38,842 nt of DNA. It comes from Sphingobium sp. GTDB lineage: Bacteria > Pseudomonadota > Alphaproteobacteria > Sphingomonadales > Sphingomonadaceae. The stretch lies in contig JAGIAA010000025.1 of assembly GCA_017745115.1 (NCBI GenBank), positions 1 to 38,842 on the forward strand, given 5' to 3'. The notes beneath the pieces were generated by a model, which searched no databases, was not told the origin of the DNA, and saw only the letters and a list, made by a program, of their open reading frames with translations. Shown one piece after another: positions 8,059 through 16,373 of the stretch (position 1 is the first letter of the stretch; every line of letters begins with the position of its first letter). The position numbers and the translations under genes were made by a program.

Positions 8059-8700
8059 CTAATCCCGCCCGGCCCGCAATGCCGCGCCGCCGGCGAGCGG
8101 GCAGAGCACGACGAGCAGCAGCGAACTCGCCGCAACCAGCTTGAGTGCGCCGATGCCTGCATCGCTCAGCGATCCGGCGCCGAAGATCAGGATCGGTATC
8201 GCCAGAGGCAGCACGAGCAGTCCCGCCAGCGCGCCGCTGCCCTTGAGTCCCGCCGTCAGCGCGGCCACCAGCAGCGCGAGCGCCGCCAGGCCAGGCGTCC
8301 CCAGGGCAAGGCCGAGTTCAACCACAAGGATCGTCGAACTGTCGAGCTTGAGAAGCGCGGCCGAGGGGAGTGCGGCGATGAGCAGGGGCGGACCGAAGCT
8401 CAGCCAGTGTGCGACGAGCTTGGCCAGCAGGATCGTCCCTTCGCCGGCGCCGCGCACGACGAGCTGGTCGATAACGCCGGCGTCGCGGTCCGGCTCGATC
8501 AGCCGGTCGATGGGAAGAAGGCTGGCGAGCAGCGCGGCGATCCAGAGCAGGCCGCCGCCGGTCTTGCCGAGCAAGGCCGCGTCCGGGCCGACGGCAAATG
8601 GGAAGAGCGCCGCGATCAGCAGCAGGAAGGCGAGCGGCAGCCACAGCCCGCCGCCCCGCAGCGCACGCATGAGATCGCGGGTGATCAGCGCGCCGATCAT
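8059..8700 (-). CDS. ccmB: Heme exporter subunit CcmB
   Basis: CcmB is the membrane subunit of the CcmAB(CD) ABC complex that acts in system I cytochrome c maturation, releasing holo-CcmE to the periplasm. The 213-residue protein has about six hydrophobic segments and the family features [14 protein letters not shown] near residue 70 and [16 protein letters not shown]. Its ATG overlaps the ccmA stop (ATGA), so the two form one unit. The rest of the ccm genes are not in the window. The pair is relevant to the several c-type cytochromes encoded here (aa3 oxidase partner, 20.9 kb and 32 kb genes). Confidence 0.9.
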   Translation of the reverse strand: MIGALITRDLMRALRGGGLWLPLAFLLLIAALFPFAVGPDAALLGKTGGGLLWIAALLASLLPIDRLIEPDRDAGVIDQLVVRGAGEGTILLAKLVAHWLSFGPPLLIAALPSAALLKLDSSTILVVELGLALGTPGLAALALLVAALTAGLKGSGALAGLLVLPLAIPILIFGAGSLSDAGIGALKLVAASSLLLVVLCPLAGGAALRAGRD

Positions 8701-9296
8701 GCTGGGTCCTCTTCAGGGGAAGCCAGCATCAGTTCGGCATCGTGGCGCCAGCCCAGCGGCATGTGCGACGCCGCAAGGATGATGCCGCCCGCTGCGCGGT
8801 GACGCTCGACCACGTCGGCCAGCGCTTCTGCGGACGCGATGTCGAGACCGTTGGCCGGCTCGTCGAGCAGCCAGATGTCCGCGCCCGACGCAATGGTCCG
8901 GGCCAGCGCCGCGCGCTTGCGTTGGCCGGTCGAAAGGATGCGCACCGGTATGTCGGCGAGATGGGCGATGCCAAGATCGGCGAGCGCCGCATCGACACGG
9001 TCGAGACCGGCGCCGTCCAGCTTCGCCCAGAAACCGAGCGCGGAGCGGAGCGTTTTCTCCCGGTCGAGGGCAGCGGCTTCGTCGGTAAGGGCGATCGTGC
9101 CGCTGACCTCCACTGCGCCGGCAAAGGGTGCGAGCAGACCCGCAACGATGCGGAGCAGGCTCGACTTGCCGATGCCATTGGGTCCGGCAATGAGCGCGCT
9201 CTGACCGGCGGCCAGATCGAGATCGAGGCCCGTAAACAGCAGCCGCCCGCCACGGCGGCAGGCGAGGCCCTTGATCGCAAGCCGTGCCGCGCTCAT
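8697..9296 (-). CDS. ccmA: Heme exporter ATPase CcmA
   Basis: CcmA is the ATPase partner of CcmB in cytochrome c maturation. The 199-residue protein contains Walker A (GPNGIGKSS), the ABC signature LSTGQRKR, Walker B (DIWLLDEP) followed by the D-loop NGLD, and a switch histidine in AASHMPL. Length is typical of CcmA. It starts 24 bp from the divergent pterin dehydratase gene, so the two promoters must share a very short region. Confidence 0.93.
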   Translation of the reverse strand: MSAARLAIKGLACRRGGRLLFTGLDLDLAAGQSALIAGPNGIGKSSLLRIVAGLLAPFAGAVEVSGTIALTDEAAALDREKTLRSALGFWAKLDGAGLDRVDAALADLGIAHLADIPVRILSTGQRKRAALARTIASGADIWLLDEPANGLDIASAEALADVVERHRAAGGIILAASHMPLGWRHDAELMLASPEEDPA

Positions 9297-9320
9297 TTTG
9301 CGGCCCTGAGGAGAGAGACC

Positions 9321-9611
9321 ATGATCGCCCGCCTGACCGATGACGAGATCACCGCGGCGCTGGCCGGCCTGCCCGGCTGGACGCTCGACGCCCAACGCAC
9401 CTGCATCTCCCGCAGCTTCAAGTTCAAGGATTTCGTCGAGGCCTTCGGGTTCATGACGAAAGTCGCCCTGCTCGCCGAGAAGGCCGACCATCACCCCGAA
9501 TGGTCGAATGTCTATAATCGCGTCGAGATCCGGCTTTCGACGCATGACTGCGGCGGCCTGTCGAAGCGCGACATGGCGCTGGCAAGCAAGGTCGACGCGC
9601 TGCTGACATAA
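9321..9611 (+). CDS. phhB: 4a-hydroxytetrahydrobiopterin dehydratase (PCD)
   Basis: Pterin-4a-carbinolamine dehydratase recycles the pterin cofactor of aromatic amino acid hydroxylases, or acts in other pterin-linked roles when no hydroxylase is present. The 96-residue protein matches the family in length. The diagnostic stretch [21 protein letters not shown] carries the catalytic His pair and Trp, and [11 protein letters not shown] ends the domain. A Shine-Dalgarno (GAGGAGAGAG) precedes ATG 9321. It stands alone, divergent from ccmA and convergent with the glycosylase gene. Confidence 0.93.
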   Translation: MIARLTDDEITAALAGLPGWTLDAQRTCISRSFKFKDFVEAFGFMTKVALLAEKADHHPEWSNVYNRVEIRLSTHDCGGLSKRDMALASKVDALLT

Positions 9612-9707
9612 TAGGTTGCCGTTCGTGTCGAGCGACGTCGAGATATCTGCCACACTGCTCCGGTTCTCGACCGCGCTCGAACCGAACGGGGAGGGGGGGC
9701 AAGGCGC

Positions 9708-10322
9708 TCACAGCACCTTCGTATTGTAAAGGTGCCAGGCCATGATCGCCATCGCACTGCGATGCGGCCGCCAGGCCTCCGCCATCTCCCGGATCGCTTT
9801 CTCGCTCGGGCGCTCGGGCAAGCCGAAAAGGGTGCCGATCGAAATCTGCACGGCAAGGTCGCCGGCCGGCCAGATGTCGAGGCGTCCTTCCGCGAACAAC
9901 AGATAGATCTCCGCCGACCAGCGGCCGATGCCCTTGATCCGGACGAGTTGCGCGATCGCGTCCTCATCGTCGGCGGGGAGCGCATGGAGGTCGAGCTCGC
10001 CGCTCTTGACCAGCTCCGCGAGACTGCGGGCATAGCCCTGTTTCTGGCGCGAGAGGCCGCAGGCACGCAGCGCATCGAAATCCTGCGCCAGCAGCGTCTC
10101 TGGGGTGCAGCCCGGGCCGAGCGTCGCTTCCAGCTTCGCCCACATCGATGCCGCCGCCGCTACACTCACCTGCTGGCCGACGATCGTGCGCAGCAGCGTC
10201 TCATAGCCGGGCGCGCGCTGGCGTGGCGCGGGATAGCCCACACGGTCCAGTGCGGCTGCGATTGCCGTCTCCCGTGCGGCCAGAGCATCCATCGCGCTGC
10301 GCAGCGCGGCCTCGTCAAGCAT
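9708..10322 (-). CDS. DNA-3-methyladenine glycosylase (AlkA-type HhH-GPD)
   Basis: A 204-residue base-excision repair enzyme that removes alkylated bases from DNA. The helix-hairpin-helix motif is visible as LVRIKGIGRWSAEIYLLF (residues 126-143) and is followed by the catalytic aspartate D155 in WPAGDLAVQ. The HhH lysine found in bifunctional glycosylase/lyases is replaced by tryptophan (W135 region), as expected for a monofunctional AlkA-like enzyme. The N-terminal TBP-like domain of E. coli AlkA is missing, as in the short Mag/AlkA class. It is divergent from the ferredoxin gene. Confidence 0.9.
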   Translation of the reverse strand: MLDEAALRSAMDALAARETAIAAALDRVGYPAPRQRAPGYETLLRTIVGQQVSVAAAASMWAKLEATLGPGCTPETLLAQDFDALRACGLSRQKQGYARSLAELVKSGELDLHALPADDEDAIAQLVRIKGIGRWSAEIYLLFAEGRLDIWPAGDLAVQISIGTLFGLPERPSEKAIREMAEAWRPHRSAMAIMAWHLYNTKVL

Positions 10323-10413
10323 GTGATCCTACCCGCGTTGTTGCGGCCCTTGGCCGGTTGATTTCTGCCCAAGCCCCCCTCATAGCGTTGCCACCAACGG
10401 TTTGGAGATAAAA

Positions 10414-10731
10414 ATGCCGCAGCTGACGGTCGTGACGCGTAATGGGTCGGAACAGACATTCGAGGTAGAAAACGGCTTTTCCGTCATGGAAGCGATCCGC
10501 GATCACGGCATTGACGAGCTGCTGGCGCTGTGCGGCGGGTGTTGCTCGTGCGCGACCTGCCATGTCTATGTGGACGACGCCTTCTTCGATGAGTTGTCGC
10601 CGATGCGCGGCGATGAAAACGACCTGCTCGACAGTTCGGACCACCGCCAGGCCAATAGCCGGCTGTCCTGCCAGATCCAGATCAGCGGAAAGCTGGACGG
10701 CCTGCGGGTGACCATCGCACCCGAAGACTGA
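10414..10731 (+). CDS. 2Fe-2S ferredoxin (adrenodoxin/ferredoxin VI type)
   Basis: A 105-residue cytoplasmic electron carrier. The cluster ligands follow the C-x5-C-x2-C...C pattern in [14 protein letters not shown], with the fourth Cys in RLSCQIQ. Two further cysteines sit inside the first loop (CGGCC), which is unusual in number although their role is unclear. The acidic region after the cluster ([15 protein letters not shown]) is where such ferredoxins dock on reductases and P450s. The ATG follows GGAGATAAAA; an in-frame TTG at 10402 is less likely. Candidate partners (P450, Rieske oxygenase, FeS assembly) are not in the window. Confidence 0.92.
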   Translation: MPQLTVVTRNGSEQTFEVENGFSVMEAIRDHGIDELLALCGGCCSCATCHVYVDDAFFDELSPMRGDENDLLDSSDHRQANSRLSCQIQISGKLDGLRVTIAPED

Positions 10732-10755
10732 ATTTTTCGATCGCCGGACAAGAAA

Positions 10756-10781
10756 AGGGGCGGCCGTTTCGGGCCGCCCCT
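10756..10781. terminator. Bidirectional Rho-independent-type terminator
   Basis: A perfect 10-bp stem (AGGGGCGGCC / GGCCGCCCCT) with a 6-nt loop lies between the converging ferredoxin and PEPxxWA-CTERM genes. Read on the minus strand it is followed by CCTTTTCTT, which suits termination of the PEP-CTERM transcript; the plus-strand side has a weaker tail. Confidence 0.8.
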
Positions 10782-10805
10782 ACTTGTTGCCGATGCTAGA
10801 CGCGA

Positions 10806-11453
10806 TCAGGCGAAACGAAGAGCGACGCTGCGCTTGCGGCGCATCGAGGCGCCGACCGCGCCGAGACCGAAGATCATCATCGCCCAGGTCGAGGCTTCGG
10901 GGACGGCGCCCTTGATGGCCAGATTGTCCATTTCGAACGAGTTTGTGCCCGACTGCAGCTTGAGGCCGCTGAACACTTCGCCGTCATCGCCCCAGATGCG
11001 CAGCGTGCCGTTGGTCGAGGCGAGGCTCTGGTTGCCATTGCCCGGCGATGCTACGAGCTGGCCCTGGTTCGGGATCAGCACCAGGGAGCCGCCGCCCATC
11101 ATACTGATCGTCAGCGTGTTATAGGTGTCGAGCGAGCCCCACTCGAACGCAAAGTCCGAAACGCCGGTCGGCAGGACGAGATTGGCGGTGCCGCCACCCA
11201 GGACCGAGAGATAGTTGGTGCCCAGCGAATCCACGAGCGGGAGTTCCGCGCCACTGCTGTTGGATGCGCTCTGGATCTGGAAACCGGAGCCGGTGATGCC
11301 GGCCGCGCTGTCGAAATTATTGATGACGGTATAGCCGGCGAGCGTCGACACGGGCGTGCCTTGAAGGAAGTCGACATGGACGGCGGCGCTGGCCGGCGCG
11401 GTCAGCGTCAGCGCAGCGGCAGTGATAGCGAGGGTCGACAGCAGCTTCTTCAT
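10806..11453 (-). CDS. PEPxxWA-CTERM sorting-domain protein
   Basis: A 215-residue exported protein with a Sec signal peptide (MKKLLSTLAITAAALTLTAPASA) and a C-terminal sorting tripartite tag: VPEASTWAMM, a hydrophobic helix (IFGLGAVGAS) and a basic end (MRRKR). Such tags are processed by exosortase/archaeosortase-like enzymes and are typical of surface or extracellular-matrix proteins in sphingomonads. The middle is a Gly/Ser/Asn-rich beta-type domain with no recognised enzyme motif. The start at 11453 has a GGAAGG Shine-Dalgarno. No exosortase gene is seen here. Confidence 0.85.
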   Translation of the reverse strand: MKKLLSTLAITAAALTLTAPASAAVHVDFLQGTPVSTLAGYTVINNFDSAAGITGSGFQIQSASNSSGAELPLVDSLGTNYLSVLGGGTANLVLPTGVSDFAFEWGSLDTYNTLTISMMGGGSLVLIPNQGQLVASPGNGNQSLASTNGTLRIWGDDGEVFSGLKLQSGTNSFEMDNLAIKGAVPEASTWAMMIFGLGAVGASMRRKRSVALRFA

Positions 11454-11675
11454 CTCAAATACCTTCCCACATTCAGGCTCACGACCGCCCATCCCGGCCA
11501 TGCGTTTTCCCAACGCGGCAGGGGAAAGCCGAATCGCGGTGAAGGCGTCAAACGGAAGATGGGTGTCCCAATTCGGGAAATGAACCATAACCAACTGAAT
11601 TTATAAGAAAATAATTCGGAAAATCGCTCAAATTAACTCTGGCGCCTAACTATTTTCCTTATCGGATTCAGGTGC

Positions 11676-12296
11676 TTACGCCGCGCGCCGTTCACTTCGA
11701 ATCGGCAGGATGACGACCGGATCGCCGTTATTCATCACGTCGAACAGGCGGCGCGCAAAGCCCGGCGGGACCCCAACGCAACCATGCGTGGCATAGCCCT
11801 TTTCAACATCGCTGGCATGGATGGCGACGCCATCGTTGGTGAGGCGCAGCATATAGCGCATCGGCGCGTCATAGCTGCGCGACCAGTGATCCTTGTCCTT
11901 CTCCAGTACGCGGAAGCCGCCGGTGGGCGTGGCATGGCCGTCGGTCCCGTAAAGGATCACCGCGGTGCCGATCTCATGTCCTGCGCGGAAGACGGAAATG
12001 GTTTGCGCGGCAAGGTCGACCCGCACCCAGGCCGGGCCGGCGGGCACGCGGTCGTCGTTCCAGACGAACTCGCCGTAGCGCATGCGCCGGTCGACATTGA
12101 GCAGGCTGCGGATGCGCTCGTGCCGGCCATCGGGCATCCGCATGTCCGCCTGCGGTCCATCCGGAAAGGCTATGCGGACGGACTTTTCGGGACTGGGTGC
12201 CGTCGGGCTCGGATTATCGCTATGGGTCGCGGCGACCCAGCTTGCGGCCAACGGCAGCGAGGCTGCGGCGAGGAGGAGGGCGAGGAAGCGCTCCAC
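11676..12296 (-). CDS. L,D-transpeptidase (YkuD fold), exported
   Basis: A roughly 206-residue exported peptidoglycan-type L,D-transpeptidase. The catalytic signature is read as IHASDVEKGYATHGCVGV: His, then 13 residues later T-H-G-C with the nucleophilic cysteine. The residue two after the Cys, usually Arg or Asn in this family, is Gly here. An upstream hydrophobic segment (FLALLLAAASLPLAASWVAA) serves as signal peptide or anchor. GTG 12296 is chosen because it directly precedes the signal peptide and sits 14 bp after the preceding gene; the start is uncertain. The gene is between two PEP-CTERM genes on the same strand. Confidence 0.8.
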   Translation of the reverse strand: MERFLALLLAAASLPLAASWVAATHSDNPSPTAPSPEKSVRIAFPDGPQADMRMPDGRHERIRSLLNVDRRMRYGEFVWNDDRVPAGPAWVRVDLAAQTISVFRAGHEIGTAVILYGTDGHATPTGGFRVLEKDKDHWSRSYDAPMRYMLRLTNDGVAIHASDVEKGYATHGCVGVPPGFARRLFDVMNNGDPVVILPIRSERRAA

Positions 12297-12309
12297 AGGC
12301 GCCTGGATC

Positions 12310-13002
12310 TCAGAATGTGCGCGGCGGGAGCGCAGCGTCGGCCGGCTTGGCACGTACGGACGCAGAGGCTTTGGACAGCGGCGTGAAGCGCAGGAAAGCA
12401 CCGAGCGAGAAAAAGCCGGCGATGATCATGAGCCAGGTGCCGGGTTCCGGCACGCTGACCAGGATCGGCGTCTCGGGTTCGCCCACCGGCGTCGCGCATT
12501 TGATCTTGTCGGTGCATTCATCACCGCCGCCACCGCCGCCGCCAAGGGCAGGGCCGCCGCCGGGCACGATCTGGAAATAGCCGCCGCCACCGCGCGCGAA
12601 GCTCGGCGTCGCGTCAGGCAATCCTTCATGGGCGCCGTCATGGGTGCCGGGCACGAAGTCATCGGCAGGAGTCGGCGGTTCATTCTGTACGGACAGGACC
12701 TCAGAGGTCGGGCCAGCGGCACCCACTGGCGCGCCGGCAGGCTCCTTGTCGAGCAGCTTTTCGAATGCCGCAGGCATCGGTGCCGCGCGCTTGAACTTGG
12801 TTTGACGCAGCGCCGCATCGCCACGTTCTCCCGGCGAACGGGCGGCCAGAACCGACATGGGATCGCGCAGAACCTGGGCAATGGCGCTTCGTTGCTGATT
12901 GCTCATGAGAATGAAGGCCGAGACGAGCAGCACGGCAACGAGCTGCACGGCGACCTTCAGTCGCGATTTCCACTTCGGCTTGTTCTCTTCCGTCATAGCC
13001 AT
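12310..13002 (-). CDS. PEP-CTERM sorting-domain protein
   Basis: A 230-residue protein with an N-terminal membrane segment (VAVQLVAVLLVSAFILM) and a C-terminal PEP-CTERM tag: VPEPGTWLMI, a hydrophobic helix (IAGFFSLGAF) and a basic residue, but with an unusually long tail of about 28 residues after it. The middle is disordered-looking, with Pro/Ala-rich sequence, a stretch of seven glycines and two Cys (DECTDKIKC). A signal anchor rather than a cleaved signal peptide and the long tail are unlike the neighbour at 10806. A Shine-Dalgarno (AGGAACAA) precedes the ATG. Function unknown. Confidence 0.75.
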   Translation of the reverse strand: MAMTEENKPKWKSRLKVAVQLVAVLLVSAFILMSNQQRSAIAQVLRDPMSVLAARSPGERGDAALRQTKFKRAAPMPAAFEKLLDKEPAGAPVGAAGPTSEVLSVQNEPPTPADDFVPGTHDGAHEGLPDATPSFARGGGGYFQIVPGGGPALGGGGGGGDECTDKIKCATPVGEPETPILVSVPEPGTWLMIIAGFFSLGAFLRFTPLSKASASVRAKPADAALPPRTF

Positions 13003-13115
13003 TTGTTCCTACCGCCAAAAGATTAATGGCCTCGGAACCAAGAACGGTTGGACGACCAGGTTTTTTGCATCTGCAGTGTTCTGAAATGAGACTTTTTCGC
13101 TCTGGCGCGATGTCC

Positions 13116-13898
13116 TCAGGGCAGCGGATTGAGCTGCAGGACCGCGAGTGGCGCTTCCTTTGTCTGCGGATTTGCCTTCCAGACGATCTGTTTTGAGCCG
13201 TTTGGCAGGCTCTGCGCGCCGTCTTCCTGGTTCTGGCTGACGATGGCGCCATTGGTCGTCAGGGTGAAGGTGCCATCGAGCGCGCTGGACGCGTCGGCCT
13301 CTGCGCCCATGGCGGGCATTCCGCCCATCCCGACCAGTGATGCGCTCATGTTCTGCTGGTTGGCATAGCCCGGTGCCTTCACACGCACCTTGTCCTTGCC
13401 GCGCAGTTCGATCGCGATGAACGGCAGGATGACGTCCGCATCCGGATGAAAGGGAAAGATGAAGGCATGGTCGAGCTTGCCGCTGATCGAATAGTCGATG
13501 AGCAGCTTGCGATTGCCGATATATTTGACTGAACGGAAGCCATATTCCTTGGATAGTGCTTCGGCGAGCCGCCTCATCTGGCTCGCCTCATCCTGCGTGT
13601 CGCCAAAGTCGTCCTTGGCGGCGGCGATGGGCCGGCCCTTGAGGTCCGTCAGATATGCGCTTTTGTAGAGCGTGGGCTTTTCGGCATCCTTTTCCCAGCC
13701 CTGCTCCTCACCGCCGAGTTTCTCGTCATCCGGCAAACCCTTGGTCTTCGCGAGCTGGACCTCACCAAGATAAGTGAAGGTGAAGCTGCGGTCTGCGCGG
13801 ATATCGAGTGTCGAGGTGAACTTGCCCGGCGTCAGGATGCAGCTTGCAAGCAGCAAGGGAGCAGCGATGGCCACGAGCCACCTGATCGGTCTGGTCAT
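13116..13898 (-). CDS. Uncharacterised lipoprotein
   Basis: A 260-residue protein with a lipobox signal (LLLASC, Cys at residue 20), so it should be lipid-anchored in the periplasm. The mature part begins with beta-strand-like sequence (FTSTLDIRADRSFTFTYLGEV) and contains a charged central region and a late strand pair. I do not recognise a family with confidence; no catalytic motif is apparent. It lies 40 bp downstream of rlmB on the same strand and may be co-transcribed with it. Confidence 0.75.
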   Translation of the reverse strand: MTRPIRWLVAIAAPLLLASCILTPGKFTSTLDIRADRSFTFTYLGEVQLAKTKGLPDDEKLGGEEQGWEKDAEKPTLYKSAYLTDLKGRPIAAAKDDFGDTQDEASQMRRLAEALSKEYGFRSVKYIGNRKLLIDYSISGKLDHAFIFPFHPDADVILPFIAIELRGKDKVRVKAPGYANQQNMSASLVGMGGMPAMGAEADASSALDGTFTLTTNGAIVSQNQEDGAQSLPNGSKQIVWKANPQTKEAPLAVLQLNPLP

Positions 13899-13938
13899 TC
13901 GAAAAGGATCCCCGGGGCTGCGGCGCGGACGGGCGCGC

Positions 13939-14691
13939 TCAGCGAGTCAGGCAGGCGTATAGCGCGATTGCCGCAGCATTGGAAACGTTCAGGCTTTCCA
14001 TCTTTTGGCTGATCGGCAGCTTGGCCAGCATGTCACAGTGATTGATGCTGTTGAGCCGGAGCCCTTCGCCTTCGGCGCCCAGCACCAGCGCGACGCGGCT
14101 CGTATTCTTGAGCGCAGCATCGAGCGTTTCGGTCGCTTCGCCGTCGAGCGCGATCCGCCAATAACCGGCCTCGGCCATCTCATCGAGTGCCCGGGCGAGA
14201 TTGACCACGCGCACCCACGGCACGAATTCGAGAGCACCGGCCGCCGCGCGCGCGATAACGCCGGATTCCGGCGGCGCATGACGATCCTGCGTGACGATAC
14301 CGAGCGCATCGAAGGCTGCTGCGGAGCGCAGGATCGCGCCGACATTGTGCGGATCGGTCACCTGGTCGAGCACCAGGATCGGGCGTCGCGCAGCCTCGTC
14401 CGGCTGGCCCTGCTCAAGCAGGTCCCCGAGCCAGATGTCCTCGAGTGCCTCGACTTCCGCGACGATGCCCTGGTGCGGCGCGTCGCGTGGCACGTAGCGC
14501 GCCATGTCCGCCGCATCGGAATAGATGATCGGCAGGCCCTGCGGCAGCTCGAGCGCGGCGATTGCCTCGCGGGTTCCCCAGATCTTGCGAATCACCCGCT
14601 CGGGATTGGCGAGCGCAGCAATGACGGCATGGCGCCCATAAAAATGCGGATAGCCGCCCTTGGGCGTGCCAGTGCGATGACCTCTTTTCAT
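13939..14691 (-). CDS. rlmB: 23S rRNA 2'-O-methyltransferase, RlmB-like (SpoU/TrmH family)
   Basis: A SPOUT-class RNA 2'-O-ribose methyltransferase; RlmB modifies G2251 of 23S rRNA, and close relatives act on tRNA. The substrate-binding domain starts with FYGRHAVIAALANPERVI. The three SpoU motifs are all present: DPHNVGAILRSAAAF, ALVLGAEGEGL and LNVSNAAAIALYACL. ATG 14691 (MKRGHRTGTPKGG) gives 250 residues, the usual length; an in-frame TTG at 14757 is possible but unsupported. It is oriented toward the lipoprotein gene and divergent from tRNA-Tyr. Confidence 0.92.
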   Translation of the reverse strand: MKRGHRTGTPKGGYPHFYGRHAVIAALANPERVIRKIWGTREAIAALELPQGLPIIYSDAADMARYVPRDAPHQGIVAEVEALEDIWLGDLLEQGQPDEAARRPILVLDQVTDPHNVGAILRSAAAFDALGIVTQDRHAPPESGVIARAAAGALEFVPWVRVVNLARALDEMAEAGYWRIALDGEATETLDAALKNTSRVALVLGAEGEGLRLNSINHCDMLAKLPISQKMESLNVSNAAAIALYACLTR

Positions 14692-14796
14692 GGGACGCGC
14701 TTTTCCATGAGCGGCATTGACAGGCAAGGCCCCATTCGCCAAAGACGCCCGCTCCAATCCCCGTGCCTCATCGTCGGCCCAGGGATCAGGCGCCTT

Positions 14797-14882
14797 GGAA
14801 GGGTGGCCGAGTGGTTAATGGCAGCAGACTGTAAATCTGCCCGCGTGAGCGTACGCTGGTTCGAATCCAGCCCCTTCCACCA
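14797..14882 (+). tRNA. tRNA-Tyr (anticodon GTA)
   Basis: A complete class II tRNA of 86 nt including an encoded CCA. The acceptor stem GGAAGGG (14797-14803) pairs with CCCTTCC (14872-14878), discriminator A, then CCA. The anticodon GTA is at 14831-14833 in a GACTGTAAATC loop, a long variable arm follows, and the T-arm reads CTGGTTCGAATCCAG. It lies just before the point where the housekeeping genes give way to the catabolic cluster. Confidence 0.97.
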
Positions 14883-15164
14883 TCCTTCAAATCTCCGATT
14901 TTACCGGCTTGCTGTGTAGCACCGTGGCAGGTCTCTCTTTTTCCGCTGATCTGCTGCCGGTCGTCGGAATGTCGGCCTTGCCGTCACACGCTGAGTGGCA
15001 GCCATGTGCCTCATGACGCGAAGCGCACCGCTTAGGATCGAGGCCGGCACATTGGCGATCTCCACCGTCCATCGTCGCGCGACCGGGGCTAACAGTAGCT
15101 GTGGATCGAAGCTGTGATGGTGCTATAAGTGGCAAAACTAAGAATATTCTGGAGAGAGATTGGT
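14883..15164. other. Non-coding gap between tRNA-Tyr and the LysR region
   Basis: About 280 bp without a supportable gene. It has no integrase remnant and no second copy of the tRNA 3' end. The last 50 bp are AT-richer (GCAAAACTAAGAATATTC) and probably hold the promoter of the LysR transcript, with the GGAGAGAG Shine-Dalgarno at 15151-15158. Confidence 0.5.
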
Positions 15165-15269
15165 ATGTGCAGCGCCCTTCGATCCGTCCCAATATCTTCG
15201 TTACCGACCTTCCGCTCCCAGCATGGAGACTCGTTTATCTGCGAGTTTAAGGCGGTTCGATATGCCTGA
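15165..15269 (+). CDS. Possible 34-residue leader peptide upstream of the LysR gene
   Basis: An ATG at 15165 is placed 6 nt after a strong Shine-Dalgarno (GGAGAGAG) and opens a 34-codon frame (MCSALRSVPISSLPTF...) that ends at 15269, overlapping the likely LysR start ATG at 15262 in another frame. The arrangement would allow translational coupling or leader-peptide control. The peptide resembles nothing I know. Alternatively the signal serves a longer LysR product from TTG 15160, though that codon is too close to the Shine-Dalgarno. Confidence 0.35.
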   Translation: MCSALRSVPISSLPTFRSQHGDSFICEFKAVRYA

Positions 15270-16335
15270 CCGCCTGGGTTTTCAGAGAGACGCGGAACTT
15301 GTTTACGCTGTCAGAGCCGAACCGACCGACCGGAATTTCGGCTCCGTACCGCCGCTCGAGGACAGCTTCGATGCCACTTTGGAGGAGGCCCTCGATGGCG
15401 CGAAACCGCGCTACAGCCGCTTCAAGATGCGCCAGCTCGCGCTGGTGCTCAAATTGGTCGGCACCGGTAACCTGCACGAGGCGGCTTCGGCACTGAACAT
15501 GTCGCAGCCGGCGGCAACCAAGCTGCTGCAGGAAATCGAGGAAGCGCTGGGCGCTGTGCTGTTCATACGCCAGTCGCGCGGGATGAAGCCAACACCGGCG
15601 GGTATCATGGCGGCACGTCACGCCGGCTTCATTCTCGCTGAGCTGCGCAAGATGCAGCAGGATATCGATGGGCTGCAGAACGGCGTTGCCGGCTATGTTC
15701 ACGTCGGTGCGATCATTTCGGCCGTTCCGTCGCCCGTCGCCCAGGCCCTTTCGCGCATGGCTGAAGCCTATCCGGCTGTCGAAGTGTCGCTCAACGTCGG
15801 GACCAGCGACGTTCTTCTGCCCGAACTGGACGCGGGTCGCCTCGATTTCGTCGTTGGCAGTATCGCGGGGGCGAGCGGTGCCGAGCGATTGACCTATTCG
15901 CCGCTGATCGACGAAGTCGCTGTCGTCGTCGCCGGCAGCACCAATCCGATCCTGCGGCAACATAATCTAACCCTGAAGGATATTTTCTCGGAGCGCTGGA
16001 TTCTCCCGCCCGCGGGCGCTCCGGAGCTTCGTTCTGTGGAAGCGGCCTTCAACGCCGCGGGTCTGCCGCTGCCGGCAAATTCGACGCGCATGGCGTCGAT
16101 GATCGCCACGGCCACTGTCGTCGGAGCCACGGACACTTTGGCCATCGTGCCGGAGAGCATGTACCGCTACTTCGCGAAGTACCAGGCCATGGGCAAGGTC
16201 GATGTCAAACTGCAGGCGCCGGTGGAAGCCCATGGGCTGATCTACGTCACCAATCGTCGGCTAACCCCCGCCGCGCGGGCGCTGTACGATTTCATCAAGG
16301 AGGCCGGCAACGATCTTTCGGGGCTGGACCGATAG
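15262..16335 (+). CDS. LysR-type transcriptional regulator
   Basis: A 357-residue LysR-family regulator, a DNA-binding protein that usually responds to a pathway metabolite. The winged helix-turn-helix lies at about residues 55-115 (FKMRQLALVLKLVGTGNLHEAASALNMSQPAATK split over helix 1-3, then FIRQSRGMKPTPAG), followed by the two-lobed effector domain (GYVHVGAIISAVPSP onwards). The HTH normally starts at residue 1-5; here about 50 extra residues precede it, so the start is uncertain (alternatives 15160 TTG, 15223 ATG). ATG 15262 has AAGGCGG upstream. Position at the left end of the catabolic cluster suggests it controls it. Confidence 0.88.
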   Translation: MPDRLGFQRDAELVYAVRAEPTDRNFGSVPPLEDSFDATLEEALDGAKPRYSRFKMRQLALVLKLVGTGNLHEAASALNMSQPAATKLLQEIEEALGAVLFIRQSRGMKPTPAGIMAARHAGFILAELRKMQQDIDGLQNGVAGYVHVGAIISAVPSPVAQALSRMAEAYPAVEVSLNVGTSDVLLPELDAGRLDFVVGSIAGASGAERLTYSPLIDEVAVVVAGSTNPILRQHNLTLKDIFSERWILPPAGAPELRSVEAAFNAAGLPLPANSTRMASMIATATVVGATDTLAIVPESMYRYFAKYQAMGKVDVKLQAPVEAHGLIYVTNRRLTPAARALYDFIKEAGNDLSGLDR

Positions 16336-16373
16336 CCGGGGCGGCGAGACGCTCCAGCTGATCTGCTCTCGTC

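Noticed and set aside
14887..15192. 101-codon minus-strand frame after tRNA-Tyr
   Set aside because: Cys/His/Ser-rich product without recognisable features and no ribosome site.
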